DNA of 64,000 nucleotides from Spartinivicinus marinus (GCF_026309355.1 NZ_JAPJZK010000001.1:3306501-3370500), one strand, 5' to 3'. Positions 54,496 to 64,000 are shown, counted from the stretch's first letter. The notes: generated by a model not told the origin, from the letters alone. Numbers and translations: made by a program.

Positions 54496-54516
54496 TTAGA
54501 GGTGTCAGCTTTGTAG

Positions 54517-55407
54517 TTACTTAATTATTCTCAGCGCTTGTATTAAGTCTGGCAGTAGTTGTATATAAGTACCGATATGAGCAATGACACTGGTGGCATC
54601 AGGTTTGGTTTGTAAAATATTCTGTTCCACGCGAGTAACTACTTCATGCAGAAACTTTTTTGCTTTGATTTTATTAACACCATATTCAGTGAGTGGTGCA
54701 ATTAAGGGAGTGGCAGCAAGTAACACAACTGCTCCGCCTATAGCACCACCCACCGATATCCAGGTAGGTACGCCAGCCCATTTTGCCCACAGAGCGCCCC
54801 AATACGACTGCTGACTAATATAAAGGCTGGTTGCAGCAGCAGACCCTAAACCCAAAGCGCTACCAAACGCAAGTTTGTCACTAAATGAGCGACCCACCAA
54901 ACCAAGTGTAAAAAAGATAACCATATCCCGGCTGCCTTCATGGGTTAGCGTTAGGCGACTAAGGGCTTGCTGTAAACGCTGTTGAGCCTGTTCTGGGGTA
55001 AACTCATTAATTAGGGTTTGTAGTTCATCCCAGTGATTAGCATCTATATTGGGATGGTTTTTTATATGTTCAATAAGCATCTGTTCAAGCTGAGGCAGAG
55101 CAAGCAACTCGTTAATCAAAATCTGGCTGATAGCCATTTCTTTCTGGCTGAGCTTTATCGTGTCATCAACTCGTCGGCCACCTATGCGCCTTGCTAAGTG
55201 CCAAGTTGCCCGAGGGATATTGGCTAAATCTCGTGGTATATCTTTACGGTACTGCCAATGTCGGTGCAGCACTTTGCGTAAGGAGGCAAAGTGCTGCTGA
55301 TAAACAACAGCTACTCGTTGATGGGCCGCTGCGAAATGAACCTTAACTAGTCTCTGCAGCTCCTGTTCCCATTGTTGTGTGGCGGTATCAATATTGATCA
55401 TCGACAT
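54517..55407 (-). CDS. Hypothetical membrane-associated protein, 296 residues
   Basis: Not firmly recognised. An N-terminal helical, basic region (RHWQYRKDIPRDLANIPRAT) precedes a glycine-rich hydrophobic pair of helices (FFTLGLVGRSFSDKLAFGSA and VPTWISVGGAIGGAVVLLAA), then a basic helical tail. It could be an EcsC-like or similar inner-membrane protein. It is convergent with the lyase gene, 22 bases away. Confidence 0.5.
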   Translation of the reverse strand: MSMINIDTATQQWEQELQRLVKVHFAAAHQRVAVVYQQHFASLRKVLHRHWQYRKDIPRDLANIPRATWHLARRIGGRRVDDTIKLSQKEMAISQILINELLALPQLEQMLIEHIKNHPNIDANHWDELQTLINEFTPEQAQQRLQQALSRLTLTHEGSRDMVIFFTLGLVGRSFSDKLAFGSALGLGSAAATSLYISQQSYWGALWAKWAGVPTWISVGGAIGGAVVLLAATPLIAPLTEYGVNKIKAKKFLHEVVTRVEQNILQTKPDATSVIAHIGTYIQLLPDLIQALRIIK

Positions 55408-55827
55408 AAGTAGCTAGCTCAAATAAGGGTAACTATAACATTTGTAATGAAAAGGTGAATGTGGCTGATATACTCTTGTTTGGCTGATAAGTAGACAAAA
55501 TGTAGGGTGGGTAGACTGGTGGAGCAATTATTAATCGGTATGACTAACTCAAGCCAGCTTTATTTTGGGGTTTTGTCATATTGTCTACCAAAGGAAAGGC
55601 TTTAAGTTCCACTAATAATAAAGCCTTTTGATTTCATTAGATTTGAGTAGTATGGGAAACTGCTTTTCAAAGACTTTTCGAAATTTGTTACCGTATTAAT
55701 TACAGGTTTATTAATGTCAATAGAAGTAAAAGCTGACTAACTTAATATTTGTTGGTCAGCTTTTATAAGGCATAAAAATAAATTTGGTAGATTTATATTA
55801 GCTAATTTAAGTTTATAGAAGTGCTGC
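55408..55827. other. Gene-free interval with two terminator-like hairpins
   Basis: No coding frame. Hairpin A: AAAGGCTTTA / TAAAGCCTTT at 55595-55628. Hairpin B: TAAAAGCTGAC / GTCAGCTTTTA at 55727-55765. B probably ends the 55828-56172 gene on the minus strand. A may belong to an unseen small RNA, or to the same read-through. Confidence 0.5.
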
Positions 55828-56172
55828 TTACTGAAGGGTAGAGGTGTTGCCAATCTTGTTAGTAAGAATAAATTCTACCTTTCCATCCAAGCCCAAAGCA
55901 GCTCTATCAAATGATACTTTTATACCATCAGGAATATGTGCTTCGCAAAAATCAGGTTGCACACGTAGGACGGTTACAGAATGTGGTGAAGCAGTTTTAT
56001 CGACATTAATAGTAAAACTATTGGCGCTGGTGCAGCCACCTGAAGCAACGTGCAATTCGATGGAGTTTGGTAAAATATCAACCCCCATTAATACTTCTTT
56101 GGTACCTTCAGCTGCAACAAAAGGTGAGGTAATAAGTGCACCTGCTAAAGCAGCTATTTTTGTGATTTTCAA
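55828..56172 (-). CDS. Small secreted protein of unknown function, 114 residues
   Basis: Signal peptide KIAALAGALITSPFVA^AEGT, then a beta-rich mature part with two cysteines (SGGCTSANSF and PDFCEAH) and a VTVLRVQPDFCEAHIPDGI segment. Similar small periplasmic proteins are common but the family is not recognised. It has its own hairpin terminator. Confidence 0.55.
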   Translation of the reverse strand: MKITKIAALAGALITSPFVAAEGTKEVLMGVDILPNSIELHVASGGCTSANSFTINVDKTASPHSVTVLRVQPDFCEAHIPDGIKVSFDRAALGLDGKVEFILTNKIGNTSTLQ

Positions 56173-56611
56173 AATACTCTCCTTGATTATATTTTGGCGA
56201 TTACCATTTAATACCTATTGATGTAGGTATAATACTACGTGGATCCTATCGCAGTTTATAGAAATTAACCGTTGTATTCTTTGGCCATTTAAGGCAGGTT
56301 GAGCTTTTGGCTCGTACCAAAGTAATACAATAGTTGTGTGCTATATTTTAACAACACTTGGTTGGCTTGGTAAGTTTTTTAATGCTTTTTTGATTGGAGT
56401 CAACGTGTGTGTTATAAATTGTTTGACTTCAAGACACTTTTAATAATTATTAATGGTCTATTTGTCATCTTAAAAGTTAGGTGAATTTCTTGTTTCTTTC
56501 ATGACAATGATTGCATTAATTGGTTTTTCATTATCTATATTCAATGTCATTCTATTTTCAGTGGACTATCTGTTTAAATTATAGAAAATCACTAGCGTAT
56601 TAGGAGGGGTA
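56173..56611. other. Gene-free divergent interval
   Basis: About 440 bases. The only structure seen is an interrupted inverted repeat TTGTATTCTTTGG / CCAAAGTAATACAA between 56272 and 56330. It must hold the promoters of both flanking genes. Confidence 0.35.
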
Positions 56612-57367
56612 ATGTTCAACTCAATTTCAGGTCGTTCAGTTGTCGTAACTGGTGGAAGCAGAGGAATTGGTAAAGGGATGGCCAGAGTATTTGCAAAACA
56701 AGGTGCAAAAGTACTTATTGTCAGTCGTGGTGAAGAAAGTGCCTGCCAATCTGTTGAAGAAATCAGAGCACAGGGAGGTATAGCTGAATTTTTGCTTGGA
56801 GATGTATCCAAGTGGCAAGATGCTCAAAAAATAGCACAAACAGCTAATGAGCTTTTTGGAGGAATTGATGTGTTATGTGCCAACGCTGGTATTTTCCCTC
56901 AGGCAAATATTGCTGATATGCTCCCCGAGCATTGGGACCATGTGATGGATACTAACCTGAAAAGTCTGTTTCTTTGTGTAAAAGCAGTACTGCCGTATAT
57001 GAAAAACCAACAAAAAGGTCGTATCGTTATTACTTCCTCTATTACTGGCCCTATTACGGGTTTCCCTGGCTGGTCACATTATGGTGCTTCTAAAGCCGGT
57101 CAACTGGGTTTTCTCCGCACTGCTGCGATAGAGCTTGCCAAGGATAACATCACCATCAACGCTATTATGCCTGGCAACATTTATACTGAAGGGCTGCAGG
57201 ATCTGGGTGAAGAATATCTAGCTACAATGGCATCCTCTATCCCGCTTAACCGTCTTGGGTGTGTAGAGGATATCGGTAATACCGCTTTGTTCTTTGCTGC
57301 TGATGAAGCAGGTTATATCACAGGGCAAACTATAGTCGTGGATGGTGGGCAGACGCTGCCGGAATAA
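56612..57367 (+). CDS. Short-chain dehydrogenase/reductase (FabG-like)
   Basis: A 251-residue SDR: GGSRGIGKGMARVFA cofactor motif, LCANAGIFPQ, catalytic VITSSITGPIT and YGASKAGQLG, and INAIMPGNIYTEG. AGGAGG lies seven bases before the ATG. It is close to 3-ketoacyl reductases but could act on other substrates; no neighbouring fatty-acid gene supports FabG itself. Confidence 0.9.
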   Translation: MFNSISGRSVVVTGGSRGIGKGMARVFAKQGAKVLIVSRGEESACQSVEEIRAQGGIAEFLLGDVSKWQDAQKIAQTANELFGGIDVLCANAGIFPQANIADMLPEHWDHVMDTNLKSLFLCVKAVLPYMKNQQKGRIVITSSITGPITGFPGWSHYGASKAGQLGFLRTAAIELAKDNITINAIMPGNIYTEGLQDLGEEYLATMASSIPLNRLGCVEDIGNTALFFAADEAGYITGQTIVVDGGQTLPE

Positions 57368-57378
57368 TTTTTATTTAT

Positions 57379-58326
57379 TTACTCCTCAAGATTGACAGGT
57401 TGAACCTGACTAGCAATAGCATCAACCCTTGATTTTGCTTCAATAAAAACACGTTTTACATTTGGGTAGGTCAGTTTGATTGTTTGATCTATCCTGACGA
57501 TTATGCGTTCAATATCTGTTGCCTGTAAGTCATTATCAAAATCAATACTAAGGTTGGCTAAAATAAATTCTGGTCCCATTTGCATGGTAACTACTTCATT
57601 GATATATGCAACGCCAGACTCTCCACTGGCCAACTGACGTATTCCTCTAACAATATGACCTCTGGCACTTTCACCAATCAGCAAGCTTTTGGTTTCATAA
57701 GCTAACCAAATAGCAGTAGTGGCTAAAATAATGCCGATTAATACGGATGCAATTCCATCAAAATAAGGGTTGCCGGTGACTTGTCCTAAAAAAACACTTA
57801 GCAAAGCAATTAATAGACCTAAAATAGCGGCAGAGTCTTCGAAGAAGACAACAAATAATGAAGGGTCTTTACCTTTATGTACGGCCTCTAGATAACCCAG
57901 TTCGCCTTTGACTTTTTTAAATTCCTTCATGGCTACCCACCAGCAACCCCCTTCAAAAATAATAGCCAGGGTAAGTACTATATAGTTAACAATGGGGTTG
58001 GTAATGGGAGCTGGATGTAAAATATGATGAACACCTTCATAAATAGAAATACCTGCCCCTACGGCGAATATTAAAATAGCAACGACAAAACTCCAAAAAT
58101 AAACCTCCTTGCCGTGACCAAAAGGATATTCTTCACTTGCTGGCTTTTTCGATTGTTTTAATCCATAAAGTAGTAAAACCTGGTTACCGGAATCGACTAC
58201 TGAGTGAATAGCTTCGGAGAACATGGCAGAGCTGCCAGTAATAGATGAGGCAATAAACTTGGTAATAGCAACTAAACCATTACCAATTAAAGCGGCAACA
58301 ATGACTTTTTTGGAACCAGATGCCAT
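57379..58326 (-). CDS. Cation diffusion facilitator transporter
   Basis: A 315-residue inner-membrane protein with about six helices. The zinc-site pattern in helices II and V is visible: FSEAIHSVVDSGNQVLLLYG and FFEDSAAILGLLIALLSV, plus the cytoplasmic C-terminal domain. It exports divalent metals such as zinc or iron in exchange for protons. Metal unknown. Confidence 0.9.
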   Translation of the reverse strand: MASGSKKVIVAALIGNGLVAITKFIASSITGSSAMFSEAIHSVVDSGNQVLLLYGLKQSKKPASEEYPFGHGKEVYFWSFVVAILIFAVGAGISIYEGVHHILHPAPITNPIVNYIVLTLAIIFEGGCWWVAMKEFKKVKGELGYLEAVHKGKDPSLFVVFFEDSAAILGLLIALLSVFLGQVTGNPYFDGIASVLIGIILATTAIWLAYETKSLLIGESARGHIVRGIRQLASGESGVAYINEVVTMQMGPEFILANLSIDFDNDLQATDIERIIVRIDQTIKLTYPNVKRVFIEAKSRVDAIASQVQPVNLEE

Positions 58327-58424
58327 AGGTATTTATCTCCTAACAGTTAAGCGTTATGGCTATAGATGACGGTACCCCTAAAGAGTATACACTTCGTGGT
58401 TCATTTTTGAGTGTAACTTAATTC

Positions 58425-58440
58425 ACACCATCCGTGGTGT
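58425..58440 (-). terminator. Hairpin after the AhpD-like gene
   Basis: ACACCA-TCCG-TGGTGT, 50 bases beyond the stop on the minus strand. No T run; weak terminator candidate. Confidence 0.35.
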
Positions 58441-58489
58441 TTAAAGAAGATAGCAGTATCTAGAAATCATCTGTGAAGGGTATACACAA

Positions 58490-58912
58490 TTACTGCCGCA
58501 TACTAATAGCAAGACGATTAAGTGCGTTCATTAAAGAAACGGAAAAGGTTAAGTCGGAGATTTCTTGATCTGAAAAGTGCTCTTTTAAAGGCTCATAAAA
58601 CTCATCATTCGCGTAGCTTGATTCAATGTGGGTCACCGCCTCAGCCCAGGTCAGGGCGGCTCGTTCCTTGGGGGTATACAAGTCACTTACTTGCCAACCG
58701 GCGAGGGAGTCAATTCTATCGTCTGTTTCGCCTGCTTTTCGTAAGGATTGGGCATGCATTTTAAGGCAAAATGAACAACCATTAATTTGCGAAACACGTA
58801 AGTACACTAGTTCGATAAGTGGTAAACCAAGAGAGCTATCAGCTAGGCAATCTTTGACTTGTCGGAAGTTACCTAGTGCTTTACTGGATAGCTCATAATA
58901 GGGTAGACGCAT
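58490..58912 (-). CDS. Carboxymuconolactone decarboxylase / AhpD-like peroxidase
   Basis: A 140-residue protein with the catalytic CxxC motif in NGCSFCLKMHAQSLRKAG and family end VSLMNALNRLAISMRQ. It should be an alkylhydroperoxidase-type reductase. Unlike the relative at 20035, both cysteines are present. Confidence 0.85.
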   Translation of the reverse strand: MRLPYYELSSKALGNFRQVKDCLADSSLGLPLIELVYLRVSQINGCSFCLKMHAQSLRKAGETDDRIDSLAGWQVSDLYTPKERAALTWAEAVTHIESSYANDEFYEPLKEHFSDQEISDLTFSVSLMNALNRLAISMRQ

Positions 58913-59174
58913 GGTTTTGCTCCTGTTTGTTATGTAAACATGCCTGGTTCTAATACATAGATAGTACTGTTATTAAAGAAATAGCTCACTGTAAATAAGA
59001 CACAAGTAGTGTTAGTGGCAAGATAAGAAAGCAGTGCAAGCAATCCCTAACTTTAACTATTAGTAGATACCCGGCTATGACCATAAAAGCTGTTTGGCTG
59101 GTTACAGCTTGATGCTAGAATGGCGAGCTTTTGTTGTCAGTAGTGGACCGCTAGGGCTGAGAGGTGTTAATAAG

Positions 59175-59690
59175 GTGCATATCTGTTTGGTAGCTGCGGT
59201 TGCAGCAAATAATGCAATTGGTATAAATAATAAGCTACCTTGGTATTTACCAGGTGATTTGCGTTACTTCAAACGGCTTACGATGGGGAAGCCGATTATC
59301 ATGGGTCGAAAAACCTTTGAGTCACTAGGTAAGCCATTACCTGGGCGTACCAACATTGTCATTACTCGCAATTCAGCATTTGCGGCTGAGGGCGTTAAGG
59401 TGGTACATACTCTTGAAGCTGCAATAGCATTAGCTGAAAGCATAGGGCTAATTGATGGCTGTGAAGAAATGATGGTGATTGGTGGTGCGCAAATTTACGA
59501 GCAAGCACTACCAGTAGCAACCCGACTTTACTTGACAAGGGTGCATAAGTCTTTTGAAGGTGATACGTTTTTTCCTGAGTTTGATGATAACCAGTGGCAG
59601 CTGACAGCTGAGGAAACTCAAGAAACAGATCATCAACCACCGTTGAAGTATTCCTATCAAATATTGGATCGAGCCGTATTACAGAAGTAA
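59175..59690 (+). CDS. folA: Dihydrofolate reductase
   Basis: A 171-residue enzyme reducing dihydrofolate with NADPH. AAVAANNAIGINNKLPWYLP holds the active-site aspartate-equivalent region, then MGRKTFESLGKPLPGRTNIV and VIGGAQIYEQAL. The GTG at 59175 (HICLVAAVA) is the start that gives family length; an upstream in-frame TTG at 59094 would add 27 residues unlike DHFR. Confidence 0.92.
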   Translation: MHICLVAAVAANNAIGINNKLPWYLPGDLRYFKRLTMGKPIIMGRKTFESLGKPLPGRTNIVITRNSAFAAEGVKVVHTLEAAIALAESIGLIDGCEEMMVIGGAQIYEQALPVATRLYLTRVHKSFEGDTFFPEFDDNQWQLTAEETQETDHQPPLKYSYQILDRAVLQK

Positions 59691-59766
59691 GCCAAGCTAG
59701 TTTCAATTTGCGTTACAAATTTTTACATTCATTTAACTTGCTGATTTTTAAGCTTATATTTGATTG

Positions 59767-59808
59767 ACTAAATGGTCGTTTAGTAAAAAAGCAGATTAAA
59801 TGACCATT
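59767..59808. promoter_or_regulatory. Complex palindrome, operator candidate
   Basis: ACTAAATGGTCGTTTAGT (18 bases, nearly symmetric) is followed by TTAAATGACCATT, whose arm pairs back with AATGGTC. The form resembles TetR-type operators. It lies 150-190 bases upstream of the PEP-CTERM gene. Confidence 0.35.
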
Positions 59809-59957
59809 CCTACCGCACACTCTGTCAATAAATTTTACGATAACTGGTTATCAGGTTTGCTGTGATCTGATTTGTTCTTTGTTTATAGCGTTTTTAAAGA
59901 ATGGCATGAATTTTTAATAGCGATGCGCGATATAAAAATAGACAAGGAATTAAATTC

Positions 59958-60914
59958 ATGTCAATAAAAAAACTCATTACTGCGTTAGGTTTTGCGGGAG
60001 TGATCCTGTCGTCTCAGGCCCAAGCGTCTTTTGAAATAGATTTATTGAATAAGACTGAAGGGCAAGACCCTGCGATGACGCTGATCAAGAGCATGCTTGC
60101 TAATAACAGCGGCATTAACATCATCGAAGGTAGTGCTGAATTTCATGGGCGGCTAGGGGATGGCAGTAATGCCTATTCAGCTCAATCAGGTACTTTCAGA
60201 GACCTAGACATGACCCATGCCAGTAATGGCAAGCGTATTAACTTAAATCGGGGGGCCCTTCTTACAACTGGGTCTGCTAATGTACCAAAAGCCAATAGTT
60301 TTGAAGACTTTAGCCACTTAAGATCAGGAGCTCCTGCACTGCCTACAGCATCTCATGCTGGGGTAGAAAAAATCCTAAAAAATGCGGGGTTACCGGGGGC
60401 TAACCGGGATTATAATTCAGTTAAAGTAAAATTTACTGTGGAGGAAGGAATTAAAGCTATTCAGTCAATGTTTGTATTTGCTACGGAAGAATTTCCTGAT
60501 CAGGCAGTGACGGATATTTTTACGTTTATTATCGACGGTAAAAACTTTGCTTATTTTCAGGATGGCTCATTAATTTCTTTTTTAACGGGTGCTAATGCCC
60601 ATAACTTTAATAATAATGAACTAGGCAGTGACAATTTACCGATTGAGTATGATGGTGTTTCTGATGTGCTCACCGTGATTGGTTTGCTAGATGAGGACTT
60701 GGATGAGCATACTTTGGAAATCGTTATAGCTGACACAGCTGATACTATTTATGATTCTGTAGCGTTTGTGGGAGATCTTAGGGCTTGTAGACGAAGTGAA
60801 AACTGTGAACCTGGGATTGTGCCAGAACCTAATATGATATCACTGATGTTAGGTGGTGTTTTATTAGCTTTAGGTTTTGGCGGACAGACACGTCGGCGAC
60901 GGATTTATAGCTAA
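59958..60914 (+). CDS. PEP-CTERM sorted protein with choice-of-anchor domain
   Basis: A 318-residue secreted protein: signal peptide (ALGFAGVILSSQAQA^S), a choice-of-anchor L-like domain (FATEEFPDQAVTDIFTFIID) and a C-terminal PEP-CTERM signal: VPEPNMISLMLGGVLLA plus a short basic tail (RRRR). Such proteins are processed by exosortase and may be linked to exopolysaccharide. No exosortase gene is in the window. Confidence 0.85.
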   Translation: MSIKKLITALGFAGVILSSQAQASFEIDLLNKTEGQDPAMTLIKSMLANNSGINIIEGSAEFHGRLGDGSNAYSAQSGTFRDLDMTHASNGKRINLNRGALLTTGSANVPKANSFEDFSHLRSGAPALPTASHAGVEKILKNAGLPGANRDYNSVKVKFTVEEGIKAIQSMFVFATEEFPDQAVTDIFTFIIDGKNFAYFQDGSLISFLTGANAHNFNNNELGSDNLPIEYDGVSDVLTVIGLLDEDLDEHTLEIVIADTADTIYDSVAFVGDLRACRRSENCEPGIVPEPNMISLMLGGVLLALGFGGQTRRRRIYS

Positions 60915-60938
60915 CTTGTTATTAGAGATGCCTTTTAT

Positions 60939-60979
60939 AAAAAGTGCTTGTTGGAATTAATCAACAAGCACTTTTTTTT
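60939..60979. terminator. Strong bidirectional terminator
   Basis: AAAAAGTGCTTGTTG / CAACAAGCACTTTTT with an eight-base loop and T runs on both strands. It ends the PEP-CTERM gene and ilvD. Confidence 0.9.
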
Positions 60980-60998
60980 ATTGGTAAATAATGAGTAA

Positions 60999-62849
60999 TT
61001 AATCCAGTTGATCCAAGTTTCTTACACCACCTTTATCTGCACTAGTAGCCAACGCTGCATAGGCTTTTAAAGCGGTGCTGACACGGCGCTGTCTTGGGTG
61101 AATGGGTTTCCAGGCCAGTTTGCCTTTGGCATCCATCGTGCGGCGACGATTAGCCAGCTCTTTATCATCCACTAGTAGTTGAATGCTGCGGTTAGGGATA
61201 TCGATTTTGATCTTGTCACCATTTTCTACTAAACCAATGGCACCACCTTCCGCCGCTTCTGGAGAGGCATGGCCAATGGATAAACCGGAAGTACCACCGG
61301 AAAAACGTCCATCGGTAAGTAAGGCGCATTGTTTGCCCAGTCCTTTAGATTTTAAATAACTGGTAGGGTACAACATTTCTTGCATGCCAGGGCCACCTTT
61401 GGGGCCTTCATAGCGTATAATAACCACTTCGCCTGGTTGTACTTCATCTTCTAGAATGCCTCTAACGGCAGCATCCTGACTTTCATAAATGCGAGCAGAG
61501 CCTTCAAATACCCAAATACTTTCGTCAACACCTGCCGTTTTTACAATACAGCCATTTTTAGCAATATTGCCGTATAAAACAGCTAGGCCACCTTCGGTGG
61601 AAAAGGCATGATCTAAGCTACGAATACAACCGTTTGCCCGGTCATCATCTAATGACGGCCAGCGGGTATTTTGGCTAAATGCTTGTTGGGTAGGAATACC
61701 TGCGGGGCCGGCTTTATACAGGGTATGCACTTGCTCATCAGTGGTTTGGGTGATGTCCCACTTAGCGATTGCTTCAGCCATACTGTTGCTATGGACTGTG
61801 GGGATATCTGTGTGTAATAACCCGCCACGGGCAAGCTCACCCAAAATACCAAATACACCACCTGCACGATGTACATCTTCCATATGGTATTGATGGGTGG
61901 CAGGTGCGACTTTACACAAGTGAGGTATTTTGCGAGAGAGGCGGTCGATGTCTTCCAGGGTAAAATTAACTTCCCCTTCTAGGGCTGCGGCTAATAGGTG
62001 CAGAATAGTGTTCGTGGAACCACCCATCGCAATATCCAGCATCATGGCATTTTCAAATGCTTTAAAGCTAGCCACACTTCTTGGCAAAACAGATTCGTCG
62101 TCTTGCTCATAATATTGCTTGGTGATTTCAACAATGCGGCGGCCTGCAGTAAGGAACAACTGCTCTCTATCCGCATGGGTGGCTAATAGGCTGCCGTTGC
62201 CAGGGAGTGATAACCCCAGTGCTTCCGTTAAACAGTTCATTGAGTTGGCTGTGAACATTCCAGAGCAAGAGCCACAAGTCGGGCAAGCGCTACGCTCGTA
62301 AGTGTCGGCATCCTGATCAGATATCGTAGGATCAGCTGCAGCAACCATTGCGTCGACCAAATCCAGCTTTAATTCTTTGCCTGCTAGCTTGGTTTTACCC
62401 GCTTCCATTGGGCCACCAGAAACAAAAATAGTAGGGATGTTAAGACGTAGTGACGCCATCAGCATGCCTGGAGTGATTTTATCGCAGTTGGAAATACAAA
62501 CTAATGCATCAGCACAATGGGCATTACACATATACTCCACTGCATCAGCAATTAGCTCTCGAGAGGGCAAACTATATAGCATGCCATCATGGCCCATGGC
62601 GATTCCATCATCGACGGCAATGGTATTAAATTCTTTAGCTACGCCACCAGCCTGCTCAATTTCTCTGGCTACTAGTTGGCCAAGATCTTTTAAATGAACG
62701 TGGCCAGGTACAAATTGGGTGAATGAATTGGCAATAGCGATAATAGGCTTTTTAAAGTCATCATCTTTCATCCCAGTAGCACGCCACAGGGCCCTGGCGC
62801 CTGCCATATTTCTCCCGTGGGTTGAGGTGCGTGAACGATAAACTGGCAT
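60999..62849 (-). CDS. ilvD: Dihydroxy-acid dehydratase
   Basis: A 616-residue Fe-S dehydratase of branched-chain amino acid synthesis. [40 protein letters not shown] and [20 protein letters not shown] hold the cluster cysteines; [20 protein letters not shown] is the C-terminal signature. AGGAG lies upstream. It differs from the related Edd at 11650 in these motifs. It stands alone here. Confidence 0.95.
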   Translation of the reverse strand: MPVYRSRTSTHGRNMAGARALWRATGMKDDDFKKPIIAIANSFTQFVPGHVHLKDLGQLVAREIEQAGGVAKEFNTIAVDDGIAMGHDGMLYSLPSRELIADAVEYMCNAHCADALVCISNCDKITPGMLMASLRLNIPTIFVSGGPMEAGKTKLAGKELKLDLVDAMVAAADPTISDQDADTYERSACPTCGSCSGMFTANSMNCLTEALGLSLPGNGSLLATHADREQLFLTAGRRIVEITKQYYEQDDESVLPRSVASFKAFENAMMLDIAMGGSTNTILHLLAAALEGEVNFTLEDIDRLSRKIPHLCKVAPATHQYHMEDVHRAGGVFGILGELARGGLLHTDIPTVHSNSMAEAIAKWDITQTTDEQVHTLYKAGPAGIPTQQAFSQNTRWPSLDDDRANGCIRSLDHAFSTEGGLAVLYGNIAKNGCIVKTAGVDESIWVFEGSARIYESQDAAVRGILEDEVQPGEVVIIRYEGPKGGPGMQEMLYPTSYLKSKGLGKQCALLTDGRFSGGTSGLSIGHASPEAAEGGAIGLVENGDKIKIDIPNRSIQLLVDDKELANRRRTMDAKGKLAWKPIHPRQRRVSTALKAYAALATSADKGGVRNLDQLD

Positions 62850-63387
62850 GAGACACTCCTGGATTATTAATCATATTCTTTGGCTGGGTAGTCTACGGAA
62901 CTGTGGGCTGGTAATAAAGAGTGGATCATCAGGTTGCTGCCAATTTCACTTCCGTAGTTTTTCGGCTTTAAACTGGGGGGCAGCTTAATCATAAAAAAAC
63001 AATTCATACTGGCTTAAATAGTAATTGTTCTCATTAGAATCGGGGTGCGTCATCTCTCTAGAAGCTAAAACAGCTGAGAGGCTAACTTATAATGTAGTCA
63101 GCAACTCGTTAGCTAAATAATTTTGTTTTACTTTCAAACCTGTTTTCGACAGTTAAACTTGCGGAAAATACTTACTGGTTGATCAGATAAAAAGTGGATT
63201 GTGGTTCAAAACTTAAACGTTTAAGATGCGATGAAACGTGAGCTTTCAAGCTTGGTATATGGTTCGATTAATACACTTGTTTCAAGTGGGTGTTAATTCT
63301 TTTGTCTAATTTATTTAATTAAAAATATTTTATTTAATACCGTTTGCTATTAAAATTGGATTTTTATACAGATAATGTCTTACAACT
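62850..63387. other. Gene-free interval with a 14-base palindrome
   Basis: About 540 bases. CTTAAACGTTTAAG at 63212-63225 is a perfect palindrome of LacI-operator style. No gene seen. Confidence 0.4.
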
Positions 63388-63552
63388 ATGGATGAGTTAT
63401 TAGGCTTTAGTTTTTTATTAGTTGCTATGTCGCAGTCAATGGCCAGTTTACAAAGTAGTAGTGCTGAAATGGGACTATTTAACCTAGTGGCTATTTTTAT
63501 GTTGGCTGTCGGTGGTGGTGTGTTATGGTTTGCTCGAACTCACTCTAAATAG
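63388..63552 (+). CDS. Small membrane protein, 54 residues
   Basis: A short frame, MDELLGFSFLLVAMSQSMAS with a C-terminal hydrophobic helix LVAIFMLAVGGGVLWFA. It ends inside a perfect terminator stem, which supports a real transcription unit, but no strong ribosome site is seen. Function unknown; it lies just before a response regulator gene. Confidence 0.5.
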   Translation: MDELLGFSFLLVAMSQSMASLQSSSAEMGLFNLVAIFMLAVGGGVLWFARTHSK

Positions 63553-63590
63553 ATGAGGCAGTGTTATTTGACCCTGCCTCATCTATTTAT
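63549..63590 (+). terminator. 13-pair terminator stem overlapping a stop codon
   Basis: ATAGATGAGGCAG / CTGCCTCATCTAT with a 12-base loop, starting at the stop codon of the small membrane protein. A short T-rich tail follows. Confidence 0.7.
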
Positions 63591-63757
63591 GCCATTCCTT
63601 TCCGGTGTTTTTTCTTTGCTAGACAGAATGTTGAAATAAATTCGCGTTACTGGTTAGTCTAATCTTTAATTAATAAACATGAAGTGATTACTTAACTATA
63701 TCCTTTAGATTGGCTATAGGAATCACAAGTAGTTTCATTAAATGCATACTAAGAACA

Positions 63758-64000
63758 ATGTCTACACATGTTTTAATCTGTGATGATTCCACAGTTGCAC
63801 GAAAGCAAATGGCGCGAGCCCTCCCTGAAGAATGGGATGTTGAAGTTTCCTTTGCTAAACATGGCCAAGAAGGAATGGAGGCCCTAGTTAGTGGTAAAGG
63901 AGAAGTTTTATTTTTAGACCTCAACATGCCAGTGATGGATGGCTATGAAGTGCTTAGCGAAATTAAGAAGAATAATCTTGATGTAATGACAATAGTCGTA
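63758..64000 (+). CDS. Response regulator, cut by the right window edge
   Basis: The first 81 residues of a receiver domain: LICDDSTVARKQMARALP, phosphorylation site LFLDLNMPVMDGYEVL. The start resembles marine gammaproteobacterial regulators with a CheC-like output domain, but that part is outside the window, so this is only a guess. ATG at 63758. Confidence 0.88.
   Translation, partial: MSTHVLICDDSTVARKQMARALPEEWDVEVSFAKHGQEGMEALVSGKGEVLFLDLNMPVMDGYEVLSEIKKNNLDVMTIVV

Noticed and set aside
63688-63927. Minus-strand frame of 79 codons at the right edge
   Set aside because: It is the shadow of the response-regulator receiver domain on the plus strand.
1-64000. CRISPR arrays or ribosomal RNA genes
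   Set aside because: No regularly spaced direct repeats and no rRNA sequence were seen.

Overview
The window is chromosomal DNA of an AT-rich marine-type gammaproteobacterium, probably of the Oceanospirillales/Pseudomonadales side. The support is a Pseudomonas-like layout of glucose catabolism (sugar ABC transporter, pyk-gap/edd-glk, zwf-pgl-eda facing a HexR-type regulator), a type I asparaginase, a PEP-CTERM protein and several lone periplasmic solute-binding proteins. The genus is not certain.

Layout. 1-8762: a truncated solute-binding protein at the left edge, two tandem sugar-binding paralogues, then the sugar permeases and ATPase, a cold-shock gene, and an amino-acid-type binding protein followed by a 5'-truncated copy of itself. 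8903-14438: divergent gap-pyk and edd-glk operons with two identical palindromes between them. 15168-22187: a co-directional nine-gene cassette (A/B-barrel protein, EamA exporter, DUF2000, AMP-forming ligase, class IV aminotransferase, prephenate-dehydratase-like protein, carboxymuconolactone-decarboxylase-like protein, ornithine-cyclodeaminase-like protein, DinB-like protein). It looks like an acquired amino-acid-derived biosynthetic cluster of unknown product. 23285-27498: an RNA-damage-type locus. A sigma54 activator of the RtcR family is divergent from a sigma54 promoter whose transcript should run through a CCA-ended tRNA-like RNA, a hairpin resembling the anticodon arm of tRNA-Lys(UUU) and a near-complete cloverleaf with anticodon AGG, into a slipin/SPFH gene. 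No rtcA or rtcB is in the window. 27516-31686: an orphan type II/IV pilus-type ATPase, a predicted 37-residue secreted peptide and an intact IS3-family element. 31695-35815: eda, pgl and zwf facing hexR. 36025-46925: mixed accessory genes (LysR/SnoaL pair, dehydrogenases, a flavoprotein/acyltransferase-like pair, secreted proteins, a TetR relic, a 30-residue proline-rich peptide, a methyltransferase). 46933-64000: ansA, an OmpA-like lipoprotein, a binding protein next to a hybrid histidine kinase and a predicted polysaccharide lyase, short-chain dehydrogenase, cation-efflux, AhpD-like, folA, PEP-CTERM and ilvD genes, and a response regulator cut by the right edge.

How the genes work together. 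The transporter brings in a hexose, glk phosphorylates it, zwf-pgl-edd-eda carry it through the Entner-Doudoroff route, and gap-pyk finish lower glycolysis; hexR is the expected local controller. The most unusual part is the RtcR/slipin locus with its embedded tRNA-like RNAs; the second is the 15-22 kb cassette. All calls are from reading the sequence; no database search was run.
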